A DNA stretch of 64,000 nt from Mesostigma viride (lineage: Eukaryota > Streptophyta > Mesostigmatophyceae > Mesostigmatales > Mesostigmataceae): the NCBI GenBank assembly GCA_009746045.1, contig RPFO01000595.1, positions 960,010 through 1,024,009 on the forward strand, given 5' to 3'. Shown in pieces: positions 1 through 10,933 of the stretch. Position 1 is the stretch's first letter. Each line of letters starts with the position of its first letter. The notes under the pieces are model-generated. The model was not told where the DNA came from. It made no database searches and saw nothing but the letters and a program-made list of their open reading frames with translations. The position numbers and the translations under genes are program-made.

Positions 1-234
1 TCTACATGCCTAGCCAACACTTCTAAAGCATATTCCAGGTTTATGGTGTGGGCATCATCCCAAAACCAAGCTCAAACACACCCTAGAAAGCCATATCCAC
101 TAATTGCCCAACAAGGGTACTGTAACAACAGACAGTCCACAGAGAAAGCATTATTATCATACATGCTGCTTGCCAAGGCTTCTTACCATGGTTACCTTGC
201 CTTGCTAGCATATGAATTAGGGCTCTCCCATTTT
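1..234. other. Left edge, no recognisable gene
   Basis: No domain, repeat or RNA gene is recognised. An open frame crosses the stretch into the transposon end at 235, but its translation resembles no family I know. It does not continue the gypsy fragment found on the far side of the large DNA element at 21980. Confidence 0.4.
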
Positions 235-640
235 AGGGGACCCGTCCCTCCGAATTTTTGGCGCCAAAAAATTCGCGCCGGTACCGCAGGTCATAAATTT
301 CACGTGCACGGTGCGCGCACCCCTTGCGGAAGTGGCCATGGCGACTGCGTTCAGGCGAAACTACCACACTAGGGCAGGCGAAATGCAAAAATTTTACTCG
401 AATCTAAAAGAGGATGAGTTTATGATGTTAGTCTGTGGCGGAAATCAGCTGGTTTACAATATCGCTGTTGTTTTTTTATGCCATCGGCATGGGGGGTAAT
501 CTGAATTTTTTGGTCGCGCGGAATGAAATATAATTCATGATAGCGGCTGTCAAATCGCGGTTTTGGGGGTTGTTCTGACCGTGAAGCAGGCGTTAATATC
601 GGTTGCATCGAATTCTGAACCGAGCTGGTGCTTTTTGCCA
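235..640 (+). repeat. Left long terminal inverted repeat of the DNA element
   Basis: Aligned by eye to the reverse complement of about 21690-21979. The best conserved part is 235-365; further inward the match is patchy but recurs (AGATTCG, TGCATTNCGC, CAGATT followed by a C-run). The inner limit is approximate. Confidence 0.5.
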
Positions 641-1878
641 TATTTTCGGCCATTATCGGTAAGTAATTGTTCAGACCTGCGCAGTGCGTGTCTGACCTGT
701 CCATGGAATAACGGCTGTTATTGCGCGCCTGGGCGAGGGATTTACGAGGGCGAGTTACAGATTTGTCGCGAATGTTATATGCTGTCAGTGCCTTCTTCTA
801 TGAGCTCATCGTTCGATTTTTTTTGCGTTCTTTTTGGGCAGTTTCCGCCAGCTAGCTTGCCGTCGCTTGCCGTTGTGTTGCCGAATACCTGGCAGCTTTA
901 GATTGTTTTCGTTGATGTCGTGATCAGGGCCGCTTCAGTCGCAGCCTATAGCTCTTCGGAAAGGTATAAGGCATTTCATAAAACGTGTTCTGGCAAGGAT
1001 GTTGTGCGTATGGACGCTTCTTGTTGTTTGAGAGTGACGCACCCTCTCTTCGCAGGCCGCAGCGGCATCACAGCGCTCATGCGCTGAAGGGCCGCCAATG
1101 GTTTCTTTGCATTTTATCGTGCAGGGATGGAAGTGTTATAGTGATGATGATGTTGGAGATATTGCATTTGTGTGACTGCATGTAGATAGCTGGCACCAAT
1201 GGTTGTTTGAGCTTTCCTTTGTTATGATGATGTGACAAGACTACAATGTGCTGAGCCAACCATGGTTGACATGCATGACTGCATGCAAGCTATATATACC
1301 ATGTTCCTACTTGGTTCCTTGCCCTCCATAGTCCCAGTTTGTCATCCATGCCGGGGAGGACAGTTTAGGAGGTGTTGTTGAGCTGATTAGCTTGGTTGGC
1401 ATCAACCTTACACTCTAACCTGGGAGAAACATAGGAAATGCTGCTTAGGCATGTTAGGGCTACCATCGTCAAGGCTATGAACATATTTACAAGGCTGGCC
1501 ATGCTGGAGGGATGATGAACACATATGAGGTGCGTGGCCACCCCTTTGTACTTTGTAAACATACTCTGCATGGTTTGGGTGCATGTTGGATGGCATATTA
1601 AGTGGCACTGTGGGGTTACTAACTTACTGAGTGGTCCTTAGCGCCTTGTCAGGTGGTCATATAGGAAACCCATCAACTTGAGTAGTTCTTGTCACAATGA
1701 CCCCCCACGTTGAGCATGCGTTGCCGTCAGCGTGCAAGAGTTAATCATGTGTGCTTTGGTCAGTTTGCAGATGTCTTTGATGAAGAAGGAGGTGCTAGTG
1801 TGGCTGAATGGTTACTATAATTTCCTTGTAGTGTCTACATGGGTGGCCGTCTTGGAATGGTTGTAACTTGGGCAGTTC
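641..1878. other. Non-coding interior with a duplicated splice-acceptor-like segment
   Basis: No protein family is recognised. A segment of about 25 bases with core AGTTCTTGTCA occurs at about 1676 and again at about 1865, just before the PHD-like ORF. The second copy reads as a plausible intron end (...GGGCAG) followed by the open frame. This resembles the exon-edge duplications in the cyclase gene. Confidence 0.35.
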
Positions 1879-2394
1879 TTGTCAGAACGTCGTCAAACCT
1901 TGAACATAGGAGGTACCATATGTGCAGAGGATGGTAGTATGTGGTTGGGAATCACGGTCACACGTCCGGCTGTGGAGGAGCAGCTGGCCTCCCTCAAGCT
2001 GGAGAGGGCACGCCAGCAGGCCAAGAAGAGGGACCCAAACTGGCGCAGGATGCGCAAGAAGAAAAAAACTGAGGCCCAGGGGGGCAAGTGGAAGGATAAC
2101 AAGGCCGGGGGGGGGTATGAGCATGGCAGTGGCTATGCCATCTACGGGCAGCCCGTGGCTGGGCAGGAAGGGGGGGGGGAATCCAGTGACAGTGGCAGTG
2201 ACAGTGTGCTCTGCACGGTGTGTGGCGGTGCAGAGCACAAGAAGGTGAACCCCTTTCTCTTGTGTTCCAACCAGGATCCGGGCGACCATGGGGGCCACAT
2301 GTTGTGCTTGGGTTTCACGCTGTCCACCGTGCCTGGTGATCCCTGGTTTTGTGCAGCATGTGATGACACGGGGGCCAACAGTGTGCTTGATTGA
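1879..2394 (+). CDS. PHD-finger-like protein, probable 3' exon
   Basis: The open frame ends at a TGA near 2394. An in-frame ATG lies at about 1939, but the frame is open upstream and the 5' end may be a splice acceptor near 1875 (GGGCAG). The first half is basic (RMRKKKK) with a helical, Arg/Lys-rich stretch. A Gly/Ser/Asp linker leads into a zinc-finger-like C-terminus: CxxC, then LLC, HMLC, and WFCAAC. Spacing and the trailing W-F-C-x-x-C fit a PHD finger, which typically binds histone H3 tails. One zinc ligand is odd: the usual second Cys of the LLCDxC pair is not present, so the finger may be degenerate or use a His. It sits inside the long-TIR DNA element, so it is likely transposon cargo rather than a host gene. 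It could instead be a captured host exon. Confidence 0.55.
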   Translation: MSERRQTLNIGGTICAEDGSMWLGITVTRPAVEEQLASLKLERARQQAKKRDPNWRRMRKKKKTEAQGGKWKDNKAGGGYEHGSGYAIYGQPVAGQEGGGESSDSGSDSVLCTVCGGAEHKKVNPFLLCSNQDPGDHGGHMLCLGFTLSTVPGDPWFCAACDDTGANSVLD

Positions 2395-2904
2395 CAGTTT
2401 TTCCAGTTTTTTCCAAGTCCTGAAAAGGGCTATAACCATGATCATATGTGTGTTTTACTGGTCAGATTGAGCTGAAAATTGGTCAGTATACATTTCCCAC
2501 CATGTAATATTTGATTTTAACCCCGCTGGCCATATAACATGTGTTATTGATTTGATTTATTTTTTTATGTGCTAAAAAAGACCCTTTTTAGGTCAAAATT
2601 TAACACCTACTAGTTTGAAGTACCATTTTTGGGACCCAACTAGCCAGGTTTTTTGTAAACAGTGGGAACTTAAAGAAAATATCATGGCTGATTCAATTTG
2701 GTCTTGCCATGACCCTATGGTTTAGCGTATTATGCTGGCATCCGGTGTATAGCCAGGGGTCATGAACCCTACAGGTGGGGGGATGCATGCCCAAACATGT
2801 TGTTTTGATGCCCCAAACTCAAATCTGGACATATCATGTGGACTTACAATGTTATTACATGAGTTCACTTTTGGGGTGGTTAGAAGGGACGGGTCCCCTT
2901 TAGT
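2395..2904. other. AT-rich non-coding stretch
   Basis: No ORF or RNA gene can be supported. It includes T-rich and A-rich runs and ends at GGGAG (2905-2909), the left target duplication of retrotransposon A. Confidence 0.5.
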
Positions 2905-2909
2905 GGGAG

Positions 2910-5900
2910 AGTTGAGTAACTCTAGAGCCCTAGGATCTGGCTCTAAGTTCCCCATGTCCGTCCGCACGCCTTCCGCTAGCGTGCGCTAAGCCGCCGGCTA
3001 TAATCCGGCGGTCCGATGCGGTCGACCGGTCTAAGGGCGGCGCCTAGGGTCGGCGCCACCTAGGCCCCAGTCCGGGGCCTTATCCGGGTCGGTACGGACA
3101 GCTAGCCTGTCCCACGGTTACGGCTTACCGGATAGGCTCACATCACCTAAAAATGGCCTTTTTTGTTACATGGGGTCATATCTCCCACACACATAGTCAG
3201 ATCGGGGTGCCTTTCTGGACTTAAGGTCCCCCTAGGACCCTGTTCACATCACATAAATTGGGGGGCCAACTGAACTAGTTTTAGCATCAAACCGTGACGT
3301 GGAAAAGTGCAAAATACGATGTTTTCCAGGCATAAGGAGGCATAGCAGCCACACACAAGTAGTAAATGTAGTCCAATTCAGCTGGAAATGGTCATGCTTA
3401 TTAATTTACATCCAAAGACAAAGGCCGCCCTTAAGTATGCAATGTAGGACCAAACTATGTGCTATAATTCTGGCATACATGAGCCAAAACACCGTTTTAG
3501 TGCATTATTTTCAAACTTATGAAGCCCCTGCCAGCACATATATGTGGCCCAATCATGCCAGAATTCGTCACATTAATAGCACAATACTTGAATTTACACT
3601 AGAACACAAGTTGGACATATTAGGACCACTGCCGGCCCACTTAAAGTGACGGATGCAAGCAGAAATAGAGCGATTTTTGCCAAAATACTCCATATTCTGC
3701 GCCATTGTCTCGTAAAACTTTGCATTCTTCACTCAATTATCGTCATGGCTGTCATGGGATTCATATACATGCCACTGGGGCTGGATACATTAGCCAACAC
3801 AGACTAAAAAAGCGATCTTCAAGGGAAAAAATCACCATCAATCACAGTAGATGCTGGCATTCGGAACAAGCACCGTAGTGCCTACAAGCCTCAAAAGGGG
3901 AGCTTGGCTGACCAGTCGTGCCTGTCGGCTGACCAGTCTCTTTTCTAAACGGGCCCCGCTCGGCAGCACACACAATCTCCTTTGCAGTACTTGGCCCACT
4001 CTGCTGGGCACCCCTGCTGTGCGTGTCTTATAGCAGCTAATCCAAATATATATCTGCCAGGTGCCTCTCTGCTACATGGAAATACAAAGCGCAATCAAGG
4101 ACAGCAGTGGCTTGGGCTGCTATTCGATTGAGCTCAGCACCTAGCTGCTGTGCAACATGATTCTGCATCAGTGCCTGTCCTAATTGCGCCCCCCCGCCCC
4201 CTTGCCATCATCGTCATGCTCATCATAGTCTTTGGAACGTGCACTGAACTCCAACCCTTGGACAGTCCATAGGTCATTAAGAATCTGTGCATGTAATGCT
4301 AGCTCTTCTCAGTTGAACTCATCTACCACCCTCTCATGGTCGTGTCATCTCTCATGTAATCCACCTAGGTTTATCGTGGCCACTGATCTTTCAGCCCCTC
4401 CTGACATCAAAATCTGGGCAAACACACTGTTGACATCGCCCTTCCTTTTTAGCCTGCATGGCTCCTCATGTTTACCCTTATCTCATCCCTCAACACACCT
4501 AGAACTGTCTATTCATCCCCCTTGCATAGGCGGTGCATAACTGCGGCGTGATGGGGGATTGCCAAAAATAGGTGTAAAATGCATGGGATGGCACGGGGAG
4601 GCTCACACTCATCTTTACAATCACACTCATGTGCTAACAATGTCCCTCTCTGCTTTTGACACTGCATGCACATGCATTTCCTACCGGCTATATCAAGCCT
4701 TTAGTGTGGTTTGGTGCATCAAGAGACATGGCAGGTCAGCTGAGTGCATCAGACCACATTTGTGTTAAGTGTACGCTTGCAACGCTGTTTGCCCACCGCA
4801 TGGAGCTCCCCTTTCGGACAGTGGCACAAGTAGCACTTACACCTTACTCCCAGCCGCTCACCCTGCCCATGCTAGCAACAAGAACAAATGCATGGTCCCC
4901 ATCCCAACGTAAGGTGCATCACATTGATGGCCCTGCCATCACCTAGCAGTGTGCCACCCCTCTCCACCTCAACCTACTCTGAAAGGCCAGGGCCCCAACA
5001 AACCTTTCAAGACATGGCACTCCTCAAAGAAGGCAACCCCTCAAAGAAGGCGAGGCAGTTTAGGTCTAGGGGGGCTTTGGGTAAGTTAAAAGATGATAGA
5101 GTTCACTAACACAGGCCACGGCAACGACAACCTGCTTCACCCGCTGCATCCATACATCACAAGCCATAAACTGCACAGCCTGGCATGATTGCCTAAGGGT
5201 CACGTGATCCAAGATGCCCTTCAGGCTCACCCCAGCACACCGGCCCATCCTCACCACCCCACTGGTCATAGTCATCTACAGTGGCATCAAACTCCTCTAG
5301 GACAGAGTGCAGTAAAGGCAACATAGACGTCCTGACACAATTGAATAAGAACGTGGCTGCTACCTACTGCCCTTAAAAAAAATGTCGATTGCTTGCACAC
5401 ATACGCATTCAATTCTTCAAGCAAGCATGCTAACACCTTCACAGCACATCCCAAGGTTGACATCCATCGAGCTTTGTCAACAAGCATGACTTCCTGATGC
5501 AAACTTAGCTGTCAAGCTAGGAGGAGGAAAGCTAGGTAAAGAGGTGAGATAGACCCCCCCACAGCACCTTCCTGCACCAAAACCATGACAATATCATCCA
5601 GAGCTTGCTAAATACGTACAGCTAACCGGTAGCGGGCGACCTTGCAGTCCAGGTTCAGCGCGAACATCTCGTGTCAGCACCCGGCGGAGATGGCGGACGC
5701 GAACCCACAATGCTTTAAAAGCGAGTCATAAGACTATTTCGGGGAGCGGTGAACGGCTTGGAACACCGAAGGTATGCCGCGACAAAAGCCTGAAGTTTTT
5801 CTCGGAAATACACGCCTGGATGTGGATAAGGGCACCGTTGTCGTGCTTGTGCTTGCGTTGCGAGCAGGCAACCAGTGTTTCTTGCAGTGTCGAGCAGTAA

Positions 5901-6654
5901 CAGATGGTGGCGCGAGAGCAATATGTGACTTTTAAATCATGGCTACACAGCTTACACCTCCGCAGGCATGTTGGAACAAGCCCCGCCATGCCGTGAGCCG
6001 AAAAAAAGGAAGAAACGCATCAAGCAAGGACGGTCGTAAACGTCACTGAAAAACAGCAAAATCTGACCTGCCGGCAGGTAATGCGACAGCCTGGAAAATG
6101 TGATTCGTTTCTCGAAAAACTGATTAGCGCTCGTGAAAGTAGACTTGAAGCCCATTCGGATTCGACCTTTTGGGAATTGTGAGCTTCCAACAAAAAAGTT
6201 TCCCCCACAATTAATAAACATGCATTTTCGCTGCCAATTCCAGATCTGGCCGACACAAAAAAACAGCGTCTCAGTTTGCGAATTATTTTGACGCATGAAC
6301 ATACGCGAATAATATCTACCATGCATCGTCGCAAAGCAGGAGAGTTTACGCGTCGTTTGCATCCATCGCAGCGACTTAACATGCATAATTGACTTATGAC
6401 TGATATTCCGGCGGACATAGGGTCGACAGCCATGCGAGGTGGAATTTTTCTGGTCCCGTCGTCCTCAACGCGACGCGTTCGCGCCAAAATTCCCAGGATC
6501 TCATGTAACCGGACGGACCGATTTTAGGTGATGTGTTTGCTGGCTAAGACATAAACCAGTGGTTGGCCAGCTCCGACAGCAGTTCTCTGTGTTCACCTTA
6601 TCCCAAGCTCAACGTGACCGACCGCCATAGCTCAGCCGGTCGGGGGCTTTAACT
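2910..6654 (+). repeat. 5' LTR of element A, split by a DNA insertion
   Basis: The two halves (2910-3138 and 6536-6654) together reproduce the intact 3' LTR at 20641-20987, apart from one extra T at the insertion point. The LTR is GC-rich with short palindromes (for example CCGCCGG...CCGGCGG and GGCGCC...GGCGCC), which makes it look like a structured RNA until the pairing with the 3' copy is noticed. Confidence 0.92.
3139..6535. mobile_element. 3.4-kb terminal-inverted-repeat element inserted in the LTR
   Basis: It begins CACATCACCTAAAA and ends with its exact inverse, TTTTAGGTGATGTG. Weaker inverted similarity (a GTTACATG block) lies further in. The intact 3' LTR shows the empty site: ...GGCTTTGC.... 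The filled site has only one extra T, so the target duplication is 1 bp or absent. No transposase motif is recognised in either strand. Open frames at 3299-3649 (+), 6020-6487 (-) and elsewhere resemble nothing known. A non-autonomous DNA element is the most cautious reading. Confidence 0.8.
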
Positions 6655-6666
6655 TGTATTCATAAA
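6655..6666 (+). promoter_or_regulatory. Primer-binding-site position of element A, complementary to its 3' hairpin loop
   Basis: TGTATTCATAAA directly follows the 5' LTR. A tRNA primer site would start TGG, which this does not. Its exact 12-nt complement lies at 20279-20290, just after the pol stop codon, in a hairpin loop. Confidence 0.7.
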
Positions 6667-6673
6667 AATCCCG

Positions 6674-7478
6674 ATGGCTTCCGGTACACGGAGCCGCACG
6701 GGCGAACACACAGATACGCCAAGTGGCGAGGCCGCAGGGACTGTCCTGCCACGCTTTAGTGCGGACGAGGCCACGAGGTTGATGCAAACCCTCGTGGCGC
6801 AACCTGAACTGGCCAAGCAGTTCAAGCATTTGATGCTTGCTGCTGACGATGCACTGAATCGCGGCCCTCTGAAGCAAACGGAGGTGCCCGCTGATCTACC
6901 TGCCGACTATACGGCGGGGCGACGCAGCAGATTTTCTGGCTGCTCTCAAGCGTCTGCGCGATGGACGCGCGGACAAAGATTCGGAGCTGATTGGTAAGTT
7001 CCGTGCAGTATTCTGCAGTACAACCAAGCACCCAAACATTGCCAATCTAGTTCGCATTGCGGACGACAACAAACAAACCTGGGAAGTTTTTTACAACGGT
7101 CTAGATGCCCACTTGTCGCGGTCTAAGGAAGAGGCCGACGAGCAAGCCTTCAACGACTTCGAGGGCTATGCAGTTAATAAGGCAAATTTGCCCGGGGCTG
7201 CACGTGATTTCCAGGTCTTCGTGCACAAGCACAAGCTGCTAGATACTCTCAAGCCCATTTTCCTGTGCAATCGATTTCTCAAGAAATGCGACCTGTCGTC
7301 GGATGTGCATCTGACCATAGCGACGGAACTCAAAAAGAAGAGTGCTGTCAGTTTCGACGAGGGCATGCTGTATTTGATCTCATGCTTCAAGAGTGCGCAG
7401 TCCAAGCCCACTGCCTCGGCCGCTCTGCCATCCCTGCGCAAGGTGGATACCGGCGCGTCTTCTTCTTCAGGCGCATAG
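6674..7478 (+). pseudogene. gag: Element A gag, N-terminal and capsid-like part, frameshifted
   Basis: ATG at 6674 is the first ATG after the LTR. The first frame runs to about 6920; a single-base shift then opens the frame that ends at the TAG at 7476-7478. The product is helical and charged, with no recognised catalytic motif, as expected for a copia gag capsid. A downstream shift is needed to reach the zinc knuckles at 7640. The function is packaging of element RNA into virus-like particles, inferred from position and family. Confidence 0.65.
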
Positions 7479-7639
7479 GCTCCAATTACGCGGTCGGAGC
7501 TTACGGCCATCCTGAAAAAGGTCGTCGGCCACGGCAACAACGGGGGCCAGCAGGGGCGCAAGCGCAGGCATGGTGGCGACGCCAAGCAGGGTGATAATGC
7601 CCCGGCCAAGCGGCAGCAGGGGGCGTCTACCATGACCGC

Positions 7640-8305
7640 AAGCAACGCTGTGAGCGCTGCTTCGGACGTCGCCATGTCCGGGATGACTGCCGAGTTCGCC
7701 CGGACCTGGAGCTCGAGGACAACCTATGCCGCAAGTGCCACGACGTTCTGCGTGGTCACAGCGTGGAGGCGTGCAAGGCCAAGCGCATCGTCGTCCACGG
7801 CACACGCGAGGAGTGGGCAGAGCGACGGGCAGCACGAAAGTCAGGTGAGAGCACGCTCGATACCCCTTCTTTTGCTCCATGTGTCACGCTGAACCGGGCC
7901 GTCGTAGAGCCTGACGTCGTTCCTAAAAGCAACGTGACTGCATCCCCTGTCTCATTCCGTGATGTGCTCACACAATCCGTTGATGCTGCTCTGGCACTGT
8001 CGCGCCAGGATCACGTGCTTACTGAGCACGGATCTACAATGCGTGACCTAAGCAATGTGGTGCCTTCTAGGTCGGGTGTGTACAACGCCGAGCGACCAAG
8101 CACTACTGCAGCACCCCAGCTAGATACTGGGGCGGTTGGGCGTATGAGGAATGTTGAGACAGTGCAAGAGAATGCTGGGCGGGCAGATGTTCTCGGTACA
8201 CACCACCCTAGTGTGGATCTTCACATTGGCAAGGTGCTCACACGGGCGGCCTTTCGTGCAGCCTCTGAAGCTGCACAGTTAGCCAATGTCACTACCCATC
8301 CGTAG
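7640..8305 (+). pseudogene. gag: Element A gag C-terminus with two zinc knuckles
   Basis: The frame reads CERC...H....C (CX2CX4HX4C) near 7650, then a second, looser CRKC...H....C near 7735, and runs on to the stop at 8305. The same paired arrangement occurs in element C near 58840, which supports homology. Zinc knuckles bind the element's RNA. The long tail after them has no recognised domain. It contains LDTGAVG, which is not embedded in a protease fold (see rejected items). Confidence 0.6.
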
Positions 8306-8379
8306 TCACCCCATCTGTTGAGAATCCTGACAATGCCACTGCACCTCAGGCTGTCACGCTGAAACTGTTAGCATACCAG

Positions 8380-9285
8380 ATGCACCGTGCATACGGGCAT
8401 GAGGCCCAAGCCGAGGTAGAGGGGGCACACATGTTAGGGGCACCTTTATACAACGAGCTGAAGAATGTGCGTGCTCAGTGTCCTGCCTGCATCAAGATCA
8501 GGAAGAAGTCGCGTAGGCGGCATGCCAAGACTCCACCCTTGGAGCGAGGGTACCTTGTGGGGGATGTCATGCACATGGAAGGGGGGAACACCTATTTCAT
8601 AGTCAAGGATAGGTTCAGCAAGGTCACCTACATTGAGCCGCTGCCTCACATGTTTGAGGCTGACCTGCACAGGGCTATCAAGATCAGCCTGGCTTTCTTT
8701 GATCCCATAGTGGAGCTCATGCTAGACCAGCAGTTCCGCTGTGTGCAAGGTTTGCCGGGGATGGAGGCCGTGGTCATCGTGGGGCGTGAGGATCACGGCA
8801 ATATGGGCATGATAGATCGCACTGTAAGCTATGTCAAGACTGTACATGGCAGCCAAGCGACAGGATAACCCACATGGCAAATCCTACACGGCCAAGACGG
8901 CGTGGTGCAAGGAGCTCATGCATGTGTGCAACCATAGGCACGTGCTCGATGTCAAGGGCTTTGGGCTAGTCACGCCTCGGGGGCTGTCAGCGGGCACCTA
9001 CTCACCCGAGGTAGTCGAGGCATACCAACAGCATCTACAGGATACCGCCGCCAAGCTGCGGCTCAAGGATGCCACGCTGCCTGATTTGTCTAGCGCTTTT
9101 GAGGTCGGGCAGTTGGTCATGTTCCACAAGGAGAGCTCGCCCAGCGGCAAACAGGGCACCATGCAGGGGCCTGGGGCCATCACAAAGTTAGACTGGCCGC
9201 TGCGGGTCATAGACATAGAGTGGAATGATCGGGTGTATAGGGTACCATGGGCATCGGTGCCGGCAGGCTATAAGCAAGGGGATGG
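8380..9285 (+). pseudogene. pol: Element A integrase, cut by element B
   Basis: An HHCC zinc-binding start is visible (HRAYGH ... CPAC near 8380-8500), followed by the first catalytic Asp (GDVMH) and the second (MLDQQF). At the third position the usual Glu is replaced by Asp (GMIDRT), so this copy is probably inactive. A shift near 8840 moves to the frame holding the C-terminal part (FEVGQLVMF, then GPGAI), a GPY-like small barrel. The domain is severed at 9281-9285 (GATGG) by element B and resumes at 17756. Integrase would join element cDNA to host DNA. Confidence 0.75.
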
Positions 9286-9932
9286 AGTTAGACGAACCAG
9301 CCCAGAGCGTGTGAGCTCTTGGTCTTTCACGCAAAGCTTGAGCCAATTGCTGGGGACAGCAACCTTTAGCCCAAACACCAAGCCACACCTTGTTGGTCAC
9401 TTCCACGTTCAAGTGGGCAACCAGAGCGCGTGCTTCCGAGATAGCTTGGCCATCCCCATGACCAAGCTATATGCCTCTTTGTTGCTCCTCGTTCCCATCG
9501 GTGTGACGAGGCATGTTGCAGGCTTGCTAGCAAATCCTCAACGTCCACTGGCATCCTTGCAGAGCCAGGACGAACTGGATTTACCTAGCTACCTGCAACC
9601 TAGGAAGTACAGGACCTGTCACAAGCCTGCAAGGCCTAGTATCCTTGCAGCCTTGTGCCAGTTCCAGCACCCCACCAGTCGCAGGCTGCTGTCCCTCCTG
9701 GTCTACGTGGACTACAGTCACGTGATAGTCAGGCTAAGCCTGTGCAGGCACGGCCTGCCACGTGTCCTGTCCACTACCCCAGAAGGTTGCATCCTCGCCA
9801 ACCGCGGACGGCTAGGACTTCGGGACCTCATATCTTTCTTGTCCCTTGTCTGTTTCAGGCGGTCAGCACGGCGTTGGAAAGGTCTTTCCAAACTGCATCC
9901 ACTTAGCATATTGGTTGCCCAAAATGCTAACT
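9286..9932 (-). repeat. 3' LTR of element B
   Basis: Near-identical to 17105-17750. The open frame that appears to run from element A's integrase into this LTR is an artefact of the insertion. Confidence 0.95.
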
Positions 9933-9952
9933 CCAACCCTTTCTTCTTTTTG
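9933..9952 (-). promoter_or_regulatory. Polypurine tract of element B
   Basis: On the minus strand a run of A and G (AAAAAGAAGAAAGGG) ends a few bases before the 3' LTR, the usual site of plus-strand priming. Confidence 0.7.
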
Positions 9953-10933
9953 GAGCTGGACCAGCTTGAAACAACCTAGCCTAGCTTGTGCCCACTCAGC
10001 CACAGATCGCTTGGTCCCTTGAGGTTGATCAGACCTGTCAGGGCCCAGGTTCCTGCCTTCCTTTTGGGAACACAACATATGTGCCCTTGGAACAGCTTAG
10101 GTATGCTGGCCAGTGAATCAGAGGTCACCCCAGGTTATCCCCTGACCCCTTGGTCAGCTCCCAACCTTTCCTTGGGAACTTGGTGTTGGATTAATGTCAA
10201 GGTACATTACCTAGCTCAATGGCTGGGATTACAGGATGCCAAGAACGTACTATTGTGAGTTCCTGGTCTTTCACAGTTATCACAGGCGCCCGTTCTTATG
10301 GCGCCCGCCTTGGCCAACCTTTCCCTTCTGCTCAAAGAACCCAGGTAGCACCTAGATTAATGCTGTCTCCTTGGGGAGCCCATGTCTTCACTGGGTGTTA
10401 AGCCCAGGAGTCATTCACGCCAGGCTGTGGCTCTGCTGGGGAATTGAACCCCACCCCAACCTCCAGGTTTATAGGTGACCTGGAACTTTCACAAGACAAA
10501 CATGACAACCATGAACAACATGAGAATGACATGATTATGTTTTATTCAAGCATTATATAACCCAGAATGTGGCTCCCTGGCAACCATGTCACATGGTCAC
10601 ACAACCAGGTTCTTTATTAGCAACAGGTTGGAAACAAGCACTAGAAAACATATGTACAGCAACCTGTAAGAACCAGCATTCGGGTTGCCCTTGCATGGCC
10701 TAACTGTTTGAGGCCAAAGGCGTCGACTTAAGTCCTGGCGACTCTTCTGAACCCCATGGGGAGGGCCAGGCATGATTCTCAGCTGGTAGGAGTGACATTC
10801 CACACCAACTCCTGTCCAGGAGGGTGTACCTAACCCTGAAGGACCAGTTGTCAACCAGCAAGCACCAGTCACCACTTGGCACTTTGGTCAAACAACCCAC
10901 CGGGGACACCCAAGCTGAAGCAAGGCCTGGTCT
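9953..10933 (-). other. 3' untranslated region of element B
   Basis: No coding signal is recognised between the pol stop at 10934 and the polypurine tract. It holds the hairpin at 10239-10266 and, upstream of it on the minus strand, two GGGCGCC copies. Confidence 0.6.
10239..10266 (-). ncRNA. 3' hairpin of element B with loop complementary to the 5' priming site
   Basis: Minus strand: CCAGGAAC, a 12-nt loop, then GTTCTTGG. The stem has 8 pairs including one G-U. CAATAGTAC of the loop plus the first stem G is the exact complement of CGTACTATTG, which directly follows the 5' LTR. Opening the stem would add GGAAC:GTTCC across a 3-nt bulge. Confidence 0.65.

Noticed and set aside
2910-3138. Structured, GC-rich 229-bp unit as a non-coding RNA or SINE
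   Set aside because: Together with 6536-6654 it forms the 5' LTR matching 20641-20987, with a target duplication outside.
8120-8134. LDTGAVG in the tail of element A gag, as a canonical protease between gag and integrase
   Set aside because: The motif is not preceded by hydrophobic strands or followed by the LG/flap pattern, and B and C have nothing at this position. The VDTQAS segment after the integrase has the full pattern in all three.
6673-8868. A host gene cluster of small basic proteins
   Set aside because: The frames line up with gag capsid, paired zinc knuckles and integrase of element A once frameshifts are allowed, and they lie between its LTRs.
8831-9979. A 382-aa protein fusing integrase to a novel C-terminus
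   Set aside because: The second half is element B's LTR, entered at the GATGG insertion site; an identical stretch occurs at 17105-17750.
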